From NCBI GenBank assembly GCA_029261925.1, contig JAJDAJ010000029.1:42293-106292 (forward strand): a stretch of DNA of 64,000 nt. The letters run 5' to 3'. The position numbers and the translations under genes are program-made. Of this stretch, positions 14,338 to 22,522 are shown one piece after another. Position 1 is the first letter of the stretch; every line of letters starts with the position of its first letter. Under the pieces are notes generated by a model. That model saw only the letters and a program-made list of their open reading frames with translations. It was not told the DNA's origin and searched no databases. This DNA comes from Deltaproteobacteria bacterium. Lineage in GTDB: Bacteria; Myxococcota_A; UBA9160; SZUA-336.

Positions 14338-14678
14338 CGTCTTCTCGCCACGGCAGGAGGTATCTCTTTCTTCGTTGTCTGGCAGGGACGGCTTGACCGC
14401 TTCCCGCTGGACCCGAAGGGGACAGACCGTCGCGCGCGACCCCTGCCTGTGCGCTGCACGTCTCCGCATTCTAGCCGATCCTGTGCCCTGATTGGGCCGT
14501 AATCCCCGCAGTTGCGCATCCGCTTCTCCCTGCACATGAGTGCCCCTGGAGGCCCCACGGGATGCCCCCGGGGCAGGACCGGCTTGCGGAACGCCACGCA
14601 CCCGCTACCTACGGACGGGACCCCAGCTCCCCTCTGCCGAGGTCCCGCTCCCATCTCGGGCGATTTCGGAGTCAGTGC
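14338..14678. other. Divergent intergenic region between NRPS and pgsA
   Basis: These 341 bases separate the NRPS/PKS operon (minus) from pgsA (plus) and must hold both promoters. The only structure I can point to is a tight palindrome, TGCCCCCGGGGCA, at 14563-14575. I see no convincing -35/-10 pair, riboswitch or small gene. Confidence 0.5.
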
Positions 14679-15305
14679 ATGGAAGGCACGACCGGCCTCC
14701 AGGCCCAAGGAGCGGCCACGTCGGACAGCAAGCGGCGCGCGGAGCACATCTGGACGGCTCCGAACCTGATCACGCTGGGGCGGATCGCGCTCACGCCGCT
14801 GCTGCTCCTGCTGCCGTGGCTGAAGGGTCCGTACTGGAGCCTGGTCATGGGCTTCGGCTTCCTGGCGGTGTCGCTGACCGACCTGCTCGACGGCTACATC
14901 GCGCGCCGGATGTCCAGCGAGACGCGCGTCGGCCAGCTGCTCGACCCGCTCGCGGACAAGCTGCTGGTCTCGACGGCGCTGGTGATGCTGGTGGCCGTCG
15001 GGCGCGTGCCCGACTGGGGCCTGGTCCTGGTGGTGGCGACGCTCTCGCGCGAGTTCGCGGTCACGGGGCTGCGCGCGATCGCCTCGGCCGAGGGCGTGGT
15101 CGTGCCCGCCGCGCCGCTGGCGAAGTGGAAGACGGCCCTCCAGATGGCGGCTCTGACGGTCCTGCTGATCCATCACCCGCTCCTGGGCCTGCCGATGCAC
15201 GAGATCGGCCTGCTGCTGCTGGCCATCGCCACGGCAGTCTCGCTGAAGTCGGGGTACGACTACTTCGTGGCGCAGCTTCGCGGAGGTCCGCGGGCTCGCT
15301 CTTGA
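14679..15305 (+). CDS. pgsA: CDP-diacylglycerol-glycerol-3-phosphate 3-phosphatidyltransferase
   Basis: This 208-residue membrane enzyme makes phosphatidylglycerol-phosphate from CDP-diacylglycerol and glycerol-3-phosphate. The CDP-alcohol phosphotransferase signature DGx2ARx8Gx3Dx3D is complete (DGYIAR ... GQLLDPLAD, near residues 70-92). Hydrophobic helices surround it (LTPLLLLLPWL; LVSTALVMLVAVG; IGLLLLAIATAV). The chosen ATG has GGAG 9 bases upstream and gives a short hydrophilic N-terminus ending in HIWTAPNLITLGRI, the usual PgsA opening. A tRNA-Gly gene follows after 33 bases, matching the pgsA-glyW order of E. coli. Confidence 0.92.
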   Translation: MEGTTGLQAQGAATSDSKRRAEHIWTAPNLITLGRIALTPLLLLLPWLKGPYWSLVMGFGFLAVSLTDLLDGYIARRMSSETRVGQLLDPLADKLLVSTALVMLVAVGRVPDWGLVLVVATLSREFAVTGLRAIASAEGVVVPAAPLAKWKTALQMAALTVLLIHHPLLGLPMHEIGLLLLAIATAVSLKSGYDYFVAQLRGGPRARS

Positions 15306-15338
15306 CGCCCCGCGGCGCGATCGTAATGCTGGCTCCGG

Positions 15339-15413
15339 GCAGGAGTAGCTCAGTGGTAGAGCTCCACGTTGCCAACGTGGAGGTCGCGGGTTCGAGTCCC
15401 GTCTCCTGCTCCA
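15339..15413 (+). tRNA. tRNA-Gly (anticodon GCC)
   Basis: The cloverleaf is complete. The acceptor stem GCAGGAG pairs with CTCCTGC, the discriminator is T and CCA is encoded. The anticodon stem CCACG/CGTGG encloses loop TTGCCAA, giving anticodon GCC. The T arm is GCGGG-TTCGAGT-CCCGT. It lies directly after pgsA. The opposite-strand EpsI-like gene terminates inside this tRNA. Confidence 0.97.
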
Positions 15414-16072
15414 GCTCTGCCCTGCGCCCCGCCCGGGGAGCTCTCCGCCGCCGACATCAGGCCGCGGATCTCGTGCGCTGCCCGCCGCGCGACCGCGCGC
15501 AGGCTCGAGTCGTCGGCGCCCGCGTCGAGCGCCGGCATGGACACGCGCACGAAGGTGAAGCCGGGCCGGCCGCGGACCGCGTCGACCACCTGCATCAGCT
15601 CCTCTCGCCAGGGCTCCAGCGCCCAGCGATGTGCGCGCTGGAACCAGTACAGGACGACCTCGCGTCGGCCGTCGCGCTCGACGAGCAGCCAGCGGGCCTG
15701 CAGGCGTTCACCGCCCCCGAGATCGAGCGGCTCCATGCGGGCGGACAGGATCTCCCAGCCCTGCGCCGGATAGCAGACGGTCGGGTCGTGCACCGCGGCG
15801 CGCCGGCCGTCGTCGTAGTAGCCCGCGTATAGCCAGACCGCGGCGTCGTCAGCGGCGTACAGGCGCATCACGTAGGAGCGCGGCCGGACCATCTCCAGCA
15901 CCTCGGGCTCCAGTGCCTCGCTGCGGACCAGGCCCAGCCCCGCGAGCGCGCGCGGCACCCGGTCGAGATCCAGGTCGCGCACGTGCTGCCCCGGGGCCGT
16001 GGCGCCGAGGAGCGCCAGCGGGCCCAGCAGCGCCGCGAGGGCTCCCAGCAGCCGGCGCGTGGCGAGCGTCAC
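15350..16072 (-). CDS. EpsI-family exosortase-associated protein
   Basis: This 240-residue protein resembles EpsI, the partner domain found fused to or encoded next to exosortases in EPS loci. The N-terminal hydrophobic segment (LGALAALLGPLALLGA) acts as signal or anchor. The family motif with a conserved Cys is DPTVCYPAQGWEI, near residue 95. The GTG start overlaps the exosortase stop by 4 bases (GTGA), indicating translational coupling. The frame has no stop before it enters the tRNA-Gly gene antisense, so the last ~21 residues (including DGTRTRDLHVGNVELYH) are the antisense translation of that tRNA. The functional protein probably ends before this tail. The molecular role of EpsI is not well defined. 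Confidence 0.82.
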   Translation of the reverse strand: MTLATRRLLGALAALLGPLALLGATAPGQHVRDLDLDRVPRALAGLGLVRSEALEPEVLEMVRPRSYVMRLYAADDAAVWLYAGYYDDGRRAAVHDPTVCYPAQGWEILSARMEPLDLGGGERLQARWLLVERDGRREVVLYWFQRAHRWALEPWREELMQVVDAVRGRPGFTFVRVSMPALDAGADDSSLRAVARRAAHEIRGLMSAAESSPGGAQGRAGAGDGTRTRDLHVGNVELYH

Positions 16073-16926
16073 CGGTCCAGCACCCGGGCGAGCAGCGAGA
16101 GGCAGAGGGTGCCGAGCGCGAACGTCGTCAGCCCGAAGCTCTCGTGCAGGAGGCCCTGCGCGTACTCGATGCCGTGCCGAGAGACCAGCGCGACGGTGAC
16201 CACGATGCGCACCACGTTGCCGGCGATCGCCAGCGGTACCACGGCCCCGATGATCACCAGGCGGCGCCAGATGCCCCTGCACAGGAAGTACGCGATCACC
16301 GCGCTCAGCGGCAGCAGCGTGATGATCGAGGCCAGTCCGCTGCAGGCGTCGGCGACGAAGAGCTCGTGGCCGGGGAGCAGGACCTGGTTGCCGCTTGCCG
16401 CCACCGTGTAGTCGAGCGCGCGCAGCACCGAGACCGAGAGGTCGGTCACCAGGAGCTTCAGGCGGAACAGCAGCTCGGTCGTGAGGAAGCGGGGAGGGGG
16501 CGTCATCAGCGCCAGGAACGCGATCGGTACGAAGCTCGCGCGCGCGAGCCGCACGCCGGCCAGCGCGTACGCGGTGGCGAGCAGCACCGCCGGGATCAGC
16601 ATGCCGGCCACGAAGCCGGTCGAGCCGAGCACGGCCAGCACCATCGCTGCCGAGGTCGCGAGCACGACCAGCGCGCCGTGCCGCGCGGGCTCGCCCTCGC
16701 GCAGGGCGTCGCGGAGCGCGGCGCGCTGGCTGAACAGCAGGAACAGCGAGACCAGCGGGATCAGGTAGCCGTGGCCCATGAACCGCGCGTCGGTCCAGAG
16801 GGCGGGCAGGCTGGCCGTCGCCGGTACGCAGATCCCGAGGGCCGCGCCGACGCAGAGTGCGCGGAGCGTCCACTCCGCCGGCCCCGCGGGCGCGGGCGTG
16901 GGCAGGTGCTGTGCGGTCCCGGCCAC
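16069..16926 (-). CDS. Exosortase (XrtA/EpsH-like membrane transpeptidase)
   Basis: Exosortases are polytopic membrane Cys proteases/transpeptidases thought to process PEP-CTERM proteins. This one has 285 residues and about eight hydrophobic segments. The catalytic residues are visible: Cys in ADACSGLASII, Arg in GNVVRI and His in LLHESFG, in the family order. The GTG start lies 5 bases after the sugar-transferase stop. The gene sits at the end of an EPS operon, as exosortases commonly do. At least four PEP-CTERM-like genes in this window (35190, 54965, 62403 and 63327) are candidate substrates. The exact Xrt subtype cannot be assigned by eye. Confidence 0.92.
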   Translation of the reverse strand: MAGTAQHLPTPAPAGPAEWTLRALCVGAALGICVPATASLPALWTDARFMGHGYLIPLVSLFLLFSQRAALRDALREGEPARHGALVVLATSAAMVLAVLGSTGFVAGMLIPAVLLATAYALAGVRLARASFVPIAFLALMTPPPRFLTTELLFRLKLLVTDLSVSVLRALDYTVAASGNQVLLPGHELFVADACSGLASIITLLPLSAVIAYFLCRGIWRRLVIIGAVVPLAIAGNVVRIVVTVALVSRHGIEYAQGLLHESFGLTTFALGTLCLSLLARVLDR

Positions 16927-16931
16927 GCCGC

Positions 16932-17930
16932 TCAGCTGGCCCCGCGCCCCTTCAGCACGGCGGGAACCGTCTCCAGCAGGATCAGCAGGTCGAGCGTCAG
17001 GCTCCAGCGCTGCATGTACTCGAGGTCGAGCCGGACCCAGTCCTCGAAGCCGATCTGGTTGCGGCCGGAGACCTGCCACAGGCAGGTCAATCCCGGCCGC
17101 ATCGCCAGCCGACCCCTGTGGTCGGCCTGGTAGCGCGTGACCTCGCGGGCGAGCGGCGGGCGGGGCCCCACCAGGCTCATCTCGCCGCGCAGCACGTTGA
17201 GCAGCTGCGGGAGCTCGTCGATCGAGTAGCGGCGCAGGATCGAGCCGACCCAGGTCACGCGCGGGTCGTCGGTGACCTTGAAGACCGGACCGGTCTGCTC
17301 GTTGAGGGCCGCGACCTCTTCGAGCCGGTCCTCGGCGTCCACCGACATGGTGCGGAACTTGTACATGTCGAACGGCTCGCCGTGCAGGCCCAGCCGCTCC
17401 TGCCGGAAGAGCACCGGGCCGCGACTGTCGAGCTTGATCGCCACGCTCGAGAGTACCCAGAGCGGGGCGGTGAACAGCAGGCCCAGGGACGCACCGACGA
17501 TGTCGATCAGGCGCTTGACCGCCAGGGCCAGGCGCGGCCGGCGCTGCACGCCCAGGGTGACCGCCGCGTACCCGGGCACGTCGCCCGGGCGGGCCACGGT
17601 CGCGCGCGTGTCGTACAGGTCCACGGGGATCGTCAGGTCGAGCCCGAGCACCTCGCACAGGCCGAAGGTGTTGGAGGTGGTCTCTCCGAGCAGCTCGCTG
17701 CGGGGCAGCGCGAGCACCAGCTCCGAGACCGCACGGCTGCACGCGATCTCGCGCAGGTCGGAGAGCTTTCCGAGGTAGGCGTCGCCGATGCGCTCCAGGT
17801 CCTCGTGCCGCGGCGTGTCGTCGACGTAGCCCACGATCTCCGCGCGGTCGGACAGGGCCGCGGCGATCGCGCGCGCGCGAGCTCCCGTGCCCGCCAGGAT
17901 CACGTGCCGGCTGGCTCGACGCCCGGGCAT
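16932..17930 (-). CDS. Polyprenyl glycosylphosphotransferase (EPS priming sugar transferase)
   Basis: This 332-residue enzyme of the WcaJ/EpsE type transfers a sugar-1-phosphate to undecaprenyl phosphate to begin a polysaccharide repeat unit. The N-terminal ~130 residues form a Rossmann-like cytoplasmic domain (VILAGTGARARA). A single membrane hairpin follows (IDIVGASLGLLFTAPLWVL). The C-terminal catalytic domain has the hallmark segments GPVLFRQERLG, KFRTM, SIDELPQLLNVL, GEMSLVGPRP and RPGLTCLWQVSGRN. The ATG start is 1 base after the Wzc-like stop, so the genes are tightly coupled. No acceptor or sugar specificity can be read from the sequence. Confidence 0.93.
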   Translation of the reverse strand: MPGRRASRHVILAGTGARARAIAAALSDRAEIVGYVDDTPRHEDLERIGDAYLGKLSDLREIACSRAVSELVLALPRSELLGETTSNTFGLCEVLGLDLTIPVDLYDTRATVARPGDVPGYAAVTLGVQRRPRLALAVKRLIDIVGASLGLLFTAPLWVLSSVAIKLDSRGPVLFRQERLGLHGEPFDMYKFRTMSVDAEDRLEEVAALNEQTGPVFKVTDDPRVTWVGSILRRYSIDELPQLLNVLRGEMSLVGPRPPLAREVTRYQADHRGRLAMRPGLTCLWQVSGRNQIGFEDWVRLDLEYMQRWSLTLDLLILLETVPAVLKGRGAS

Positions 17931-17931
17931 C

Positions 17932-20151
17932 TCAGCGGCGCCTTCGCCCGATGGGGATGCCCAGGATCCGGCTCCGGCGGCCGGACGAGATGTAGGGCGA
18001 GCTCAGGTAGCTCGGGTAGGCGTGGCGGTCGCTCTGCATGACCTGGGTGGCGATCAGCCCGAGCACGCGTGCACCGGCTCGCCGCAGGTCGTGGGCGATG
18101 TCGTCCAGGGCCCGCCGGCCCACGGCCCCGGGGCGGTTGACCAGTGCCACCGCGTCGACGGATGCGGACAGCAGCAGGCTGTCGGAGACGGCCAGGAGAA
18201 CCGGCGAGTCCACGATCACGACGTCGTACTGCTGGGACAGCTCCTCGAGCAGCGCTCCCATCGCGCGCTCGCTGAGCAGATCGGTCGGGTTGTCGGGGAT
18301 CTCGCCGCTGGTGATCACGTCGGCACCGAAGGTGCGCGGGTGCTGGATCACGTCGGCGGCCTTCTCGCGTCCGCGGAGGACCTCCGAGAGCCCGGGGCTG
18401 CGCGGCAGCCCGACGATCCGGTCGACCTGGGGGCGGCGCATGTCGGCGTCGAGCAGGAGCGTCTTGCGCCCGATGCTCGCGATGCTGGCCGCCAGGAAGG
18501 TGGCGGTGGTGGTCTTGCCCTCGCCCGACACCGCGCTGGCGATCAGCAGGGTCTTGATGTCCTGGTCGAGACCCATGTAGAGCAGGGAGGTGCGCAGCTT
18601 GCGCATGCTCTCGCCCAGCGGCGTGGTGTACTCCAGCGCCGCCCGCGGCGTTCTCACGGCGTCGGGATCCACCGCGGGGATCTTGGCCAGCAGGTCGGTG
18701 CCCAGCGCCGCGGCGGCGCCGTTGGGGTCGTACTCGGCCTGGTCGGCCATCTCGGTCAGGAGCGCGACGCCGAAGCCCCCGCCCAGGGCGAGGCCCAGGC
18801 CCAGCAGGAGCCACTTCAGGCGCGCACTGGACGTCTTCATCGGCAGCAGGGCGTAGTCCAGCACACGCGCGCCGCCGCTCTCCTGCGAGGCCGTGAGGAC
18901 GGTGGAGCTGATGCGCTGCTGGATGGTGCTCAGCAGGTCCTGGTCGAGCTCGAGCTCGCGCGACATGCGGTGGTACTGGGCAATCTGGCGCGACTGGTCG
19001 GTCGTGTCGGTGCTGTCCCCGGCTCCGAGCTGCTTCTCGAGCGAGTCGACGCGCGCCTGCAGGATGAGCCGCTGCGAGCGCAGGCGATCGTGCTCTCGCG
19101 CGTGCTCGAGGGCCAGCGGGTTGCTCTGGCGGGCGGCGGGCGGCTGCTCCGTGATCATGCGGTCCAGATCCTCGAGCGCGCGCTCGAGACGGCGGAGCTC
19201 GGGATGGCTCGGCGTGAGCAGCAGGCGCGCGTCGTTGAGCTCACGCTCGAGCACGGCTCGCTTGGCGGTGAGGACGTTCTCGACCGCAGGCTGCTGGATC
19301 TGCGCCAGGCTCGGGCGCAGCTCGGCCAGGCGCTGGTCGGTCGCCAGCAGCTCCGCCCGCAACGACTGGAGCCGTGCCAGCTGCTCACGGGCCTCGGAGC
19401 CCTCGCCATCACTGCTCGTCGGGCCCTCGGCGGTCACGATCGGGCCGAGCTCCTCGGCCAGCCCGCTCACGGCCGCCTGCTGCCGCAGGATCTGCTCGCG
19501 CAGCTCGGCCGAGCGCGTGCGCAGCCACGACAGGGCCTGCCGGGACGCGGCGTGGCGCCGGTCGCGCTCGAACTGCACGTAGCTATCGGCGATGGTGTTG
19601 GCCAGCGCCGTCGCGCGTCCCGGGTCGCGGTCGCTGATGGAGATCTTGATCACGCTGCCCGCACCGGCGTCCTCGATCGAGATTCGCCCCCGCAGCGCCT
19701 CGATGGCGAGCTGGCGCTTCAGCTCCGGAGACGGCTCGGAAGCGGGCGTCCTGCCCAGCAGCTCCGAGATGCGCGTCCCGATCCGGTCGAAGAGGCCCGG
19801 CTCGCTCGGGGGTGGCGGTGGGCTACGGTCGACCGCCACGCCGAGCACGCGGTTCGAGAGGATCACGGCGTTCACGCCGGCGATCGACTGCCTGCGGTCG
19901 ACGAACTGCTGCTCCGGCACGACCTCGGCTCCGAACTTCAGCACCTCGGGTGCCCGCTCGATCGAGATGGTCGCGGACGCGTCGTAGCTCGGGTTGGCGA
20001 GGAGCGCCGGGAGCAGGGCCGGGCCGATCAGCAGGCCGGCGACGAGCAGGAAAACCGGGAGGCGCCTCTGCACCGCGGCGAGCAGCGCGTCGAGATCCAG
20101 CGCCGGCCCGCCCTCGTCCGGCAGATCGAAGTCATTGAGTTCGGTGGGAAT
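17932..20151 (-). CDS. Wzc-like chain-length determinant fused to BY-kinase
   Basis: This 739-residue protein probably controls EPS polymerisation and export at the inner membrane. It has a Wzz-type N-terminus with TM1 (residues ~33-50), a long coiled-coil periplasmic region, TM2 (~447-467) and a cytoplasmic tyrosine autokinase. The kinase carries Walker A SGEGKTTT (~541), Walker A' LLLDADMRRP, Walker B VVIVDSPVL and a C-terminal Tyr cluster (YPSYLSSPY) for autophosphorylation. The start is unusual. The first ATG/GTG in frame (GTG 20073) would remove conserved residues LDLDALLAAV, and no ATG, GTG or TTG exists between it and the upstream stop. I place the start at ATT 20151, preceded by GAGGA with 7-base spacing. 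A GTG start or a sequence error are alternatives. Confidence 0.88.
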   Translation of the reverse strand: MPTELNDFDLPDEGGPALDLDALLAAVQRRLPVFLLVAGLLIGPALLPALLANPSYDASATISIERAPEVLKFGAEVVPEQQFVDRRQSIAGVNAVILSNRVLGVAVDRSPPPPPSEPGLFDRIGTRISELLGRTPASEPSPELKRQLAIEALRGRISIEDAGAGSVIKISISDRDPGRATALANTIADSYVQFERDRRHAASRQALSWLRTRSAELREQILRQQAAVSGLAEELGPIVTAEGPTSSDGEGSEAREQLARLQSLRAELLATDQRLAELRPSLAQIQQPAVENVLTAKRAVLERELNDARLLLTPSHPELRRLERALEDLDRMITEQPPAARQSNPLALEHAREHDRLRSQRLILQARVDSLEKQLGAGDSTDTTDQSRQIAQYHRMSRELELDQDLLSTIQQRISSTVLTASQESGGARVLDYALLPMKTSSARLKWLLLGLGLALGGGFGVALLTEMADQAEYDPNGAAAALGTDLLAKIPAVDPDAVRTPRAALEYTTPLGESMRKLRTSLLYMGLDQDIKTLLIASAVSGEGKTTTATFLAASIASIGRKTLLLDADMRRPQVDRIVGLPRSPGLSEVLRGREKAADVIQHPRTFGADVITSGEIPDNPTDLLSERAMGALLEELSQQYDVVIVDSPVLLAVSDSLLLSASVDAVALVNRPGAVGRRALDDIAHDLRRAGARVLGLIATQVMQSDRHAYPSYLSSPYISSGRRSRILGIPIGRRRR

Positions 20152-20158
20152 CTCGGTT

Positions 20159-20163
20159 TCCTC
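20159..20163 (-). promoter_or_regulatory. Shine-Dalgarno GAGGA supporting an ATT start for the Wzc-like gene
   Basis: GAGGA lies 7 bases before ATT 20151 on the minus strand. No standard start codon is available in frame upstream of GTG 20073. Confidence 0.4.
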
Positions 20164-20429
20164 GTGGGCGGGACTTGGGCTGCTCGGAGTATAGGCCAGA
20201 CGAACGCGGACGAACCGCTGGCAGGCGCGCTCCAGCGCGAGGGTAGGTCACCCCTGCAAATCCGTTCGTTGCCGCGTCGCGGGCGGAAAGTGGATGCCAG
20301 TCAAGCAGTGGCGTGCGCTCCGGAGTCGTGGCGTTCGAGGGTCGGCCCCCTGCATGCCGACCGCAACCGTCAGGCAGATCGGTCCGACAGCGGGGCAGCT
20401 TGGGGGCATCCTTCACGCAATCGGGGGCA

Positions 20430-20458
20430 TCTGCCCGGGGCTGAAGGCCCCGGGCAGA
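20430..20458. repeat. Perfect 12-bp inverted repeat (hairpin)
   Basis: Arm TCTGCCCGGGGC (20430-20441), loop TGAAG, arm GCCCCGGGCAGA (20447-20458). There is no T-tract on either side, so it is not a classical intrinsic terminator for either strand. It may be an attenuator, a bidirectional barrier or an operator. Confidence 0.7.
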
Positions 20459-20714
20459 CGGGTCGATCTGCCTGCGGACAGGTGGACTCCCTGTCGCCAG
20501 CGGCATGCCGTATGCCCGATAATCCCGTGCAGGGGTGCACACTCACCCCGCGCCTCCTCGCAGGGACTCCCGTGCTCGCAAGTGGGCTCCGGCCGGGAGA
20601 TCGCCCGGGAGCGCCAGCCGCTCCTGGCGTGAGGGGCGGCGGTCGGTCATGCGTGTCCCGCGGGGTCTTCCCCGGGACGGCGGGAAATGGGCGCAGCAGC
20701 AGGGAGAACGGGCA

Positions 20715-20969
20715 ATGGCAGATCATTCGACCGCCGAGACGGTCAAGCAGTTCGTGCTCTCGGAGTTCCTTCCCGGTGAGCGGCCCGACCGGATCGATGC
20801 CGACACCGAGCTGCTGACCAGCGGTGTGCTCGACTCGCTCGCTATCCTGAAGCTCGTGTCCTTCCTCGAGGAGACCTACGGGATAGAGATCGCCGCGCAC
20901 GAGGCGGACGAGGAGCACATGAACACCATCGCGTCGATCTGCTCGCTGGTGGAATCGAAGCGCGCCTAG
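20715..20969 (+). CDS. Free-standing acyl/peptidyl carrier protein (PltL-like)
   Basis: This 84-residue four-helix carrier protein has the phosphopantetheine site at Ser41 in GVLDSLAILKL. It begins at an ATG with GGGAG upstream. The adenylation gene starts 4 bases after its stop and the flavoprotein dehydrogenase follows, reproducing the PltL-PltF-PltE set that converts L-proline to pyrrolyl-2-carboxyl-S-PCP. The same three functions occur as AnaD-AnaC-AnaB in anatoxin synthesis. The carrier would therefore hold a prolyl, then pyrrolinyl or pyrrolyl group. It needs a PPTase; a candidate lies at 59952-60635. Confidence 0.88.
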   Translation: MADHSTAETVKQFVLSEFLPGERPDRIDADTELLTSGVLDSLAILKLVSFLEETYGIEIAAHEADEEHMNTIASICSLVESKRA

Positions 20970-20973
20970 CCCG

Positions 20974-22509
20974 ATGCTTCACGCGTACCTGGAGGGGGTG
21001 GCCGCGACTCACGCCGATCGCGTCGCGGTGATCGAGGCGAGTGGAGCGCAGATCTCCTACGGTGCCCTCGATGCCCTGGCGGGGCGCGTCAGGGATCGCC
21101 TGGTGGCGGCGGGAGTGAGGCCCGGCGACAGGGTCGGCATCTGCATTCGCAAGAGCATCGACGCGCTGGCATCGATCTTCGGCATCCTGAAGGCGGGCGC
21201 CGCCTACGTGCCGGTCGACCCGATCGGACCTCCCGCCCGCAGCGGATTCATGCTGGCCGACTGCGGGATCCGCGCCCTCCTGGTCGAGGAGGGCAGCGCT
21301 GCGGCGCTGCTGGGCGAGGTCCGGAGTCGAGGCGGCGTGCCCGAGGCGCTCGTCGTGTCTGGCGCCGGCGCCGGCGCCGGGCTGGAGCGCATGCTCGACG
21401 CGTGCGGCGCCGCTGCTGCGGTCCCGTCCGCCGAGGTCGACGACGCGGCTCTGGCCTACATCCTCTACACCTCTGGATCGACCGGTGTGCCCAAGGGGGT
21501 GATGCTCTCGCACGGCAACGCACAGGCCTTCGTCGAGTGGGCCGTGCGGGAGTTCGAGCCCGCGCCGGACGACCGGTTCTCCTCGCACGCACCGTTCCAC
21601 TTCGACCTGTCGATTCTCGACATCTACGTTCCGATCGCCGCCGGAGCCGCGCTCGTGCTCGTTCCGGAAGACGTCGGCAAGGATCCGACCCGGCTGTCGG
21701 AGCTGATCTCGAGCCAGCGCATCAGCGTCTGGTACTCGGCGCCGTCGATCCTCGGACTCCTGGCCGCGTACGGCAAGCTCGAGCGGCACGACTTCACGAG
21801 CTTGCGCTCCGTGCTGTTCGCGGGAGAGGTCTTCCCCGTGACCAGGCTGCGAGCACTGCAGGCGCACTGGCCGCATGCGCGGTACTTCAACCTGTACGGA
21901 CCCACGGAGACGAACGTCTGTACCTTCCACGAGGTGCCGGGGCGGGTTCCGGACGGCCGGACCGACCCGTATCCCATCGGTGCGACGTGCCCGTTCTGCG
22001 AGAGCGCGGTCATCGATCCCGACGGTGCACCCGTGGCACCCGGCCGTGAGGGTGAGCTCTGCATCCGCGGCCCGGGGGTCATGCAGGGCTACTGGAACAG
22101 GCCCGAGCTCACGGATGCGGCGTTCGTCCGCGTCGGTGACGGAGACCCCTGGTACCGCACCGGTGACCTGGTGGTGCAGCAGGCAAACGGCGACCATGTC
22201 TTCGTGGGTCGCCGCGACCGCATGGTCAAGAAGCGCGGCTACCGCGTGGAGCTGGGTGAGATCGAGGCCTGCCTGCACCAGTACCCGGGGATCGCCGACG
22301 TCGCGGTCGTCGCGACCGCGGGCGACGACGGCGTGACGCTGCGGGCGCACCTCGTGGCCATGGGCGAGAGGCCGTCACTCATCGAGCTCAAGCGCTTCTG
22401 CGCCGGTCGTCTGCCGCTGTACATGGTCCCGGACTACTTCGCCTTCCACGAGCTGCTGCCCCGCACATCCACCGACAAGATCGACTACCAGGCGCTCGGC
22501 GAGAGCTGA
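20974..22509 (+). CDS. Stand-alone adenylation enzyme, predicted L-prolyl-AMP ligase (PltF-like)
   Basis: This 511-residue AMP-forming ligase would activate an amino acid and load the adjacent ACP. Core motifs are visible: YTSGSTGVPKGVM (A3), NLYGPTETNVC (A5), YRTGD (A7), KKRGYRVELGEIE (A8) and the C-terminal Lys in STDKIDY (A10). Aligning to the GrsA pocket, I read D235 L236 L239 Y278 L299 A301 L322 V330. That is DLLYLALV, the code I recall for the PltF/RedM prolyl enzymes. The segment SVWYSAPSILGLL also looks PltF-like. It sits between the ACP (4-base gap) and the dehydrogenase (13-base gap). A generic exosortase-associated acyl-CoA ligase is the main alternative, made less likely by the code. 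Confidence 0.87.
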   Translation: MLHAYLEGVAATHADRVAVIEASGAQISYGALDALAGRVRDRLVAAGVRPGDRVGICIRKSIDALASIFGILKAGAAYVPVDPIGPPARSGFMLADCGIRALLVEEGSAAALLGEVRSRGGVPEALVVSGAGAGAGLERMLDACGAAAAVPSAEVDDAALAYILYTSGSTGVPKGVMLSHGNAQAFVEWAVREFEPAPDDRFSSHAPFHFDLSILDIYVPIAAGAALVLVPEDVGKDPTRLSELISSQRISVWYSAPSILGLLAAYGKLERHDFTSLRSVLFAGEVFPVTRLRALQAHWPHARYFNLYGPTETNVCTFHEVPGRVPDGRTDPYPIGATCPFCESAVIDPDGAPVAPGREGELCIRGPGVMQGYWNRPELTDAAFVRVGDGDPWYRTGDLVVQQANGDHVFVGRRDRMVKKRGYRVELGEIEACLHQYPGIADVAVVATAGDDGVTLRAHLVAMGERPSLIELKRFCAGRLPLYMVPDYFAFHELLPRTSTDKIDYQALGES

Positions 22510-22522
22510 CGGGGGCGGGTCC

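Larger units (their letters stand above)
20152..20714. other. Divergent intergenic region between EPS operon and ACP cassette
   Basis: These 563 bases separate the Wzc-like gene (minus) from the ACP gene (plus) and should contain promoters for both. It holds one strong perfect hairpin (20430-20458) and a GGGAG ribosome site near 20702 for the ACP. GC content appears somewhat lower than in the surrounding genes. No ORF here has family resemblance. Confidence 0.5.

Noticed and set aside
14338..14601. Upstream extension of the NRPS reading frame to 14601
   Set aside because: The added residues are low complexity, and ATG 14337 has a ribosome site and begins the formyltransferase fold directly.
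20501..20514. Possible sigma-54 promoter (CGGCATG-N4-ATGC) upstream of the ACP gene
   Set aside because: The GG and GC spacing fits, but two of seven -24 positions and one of four -12 positions deviate, and it is about 200 bases from the gene; chance is likely in GC-rich DNA.
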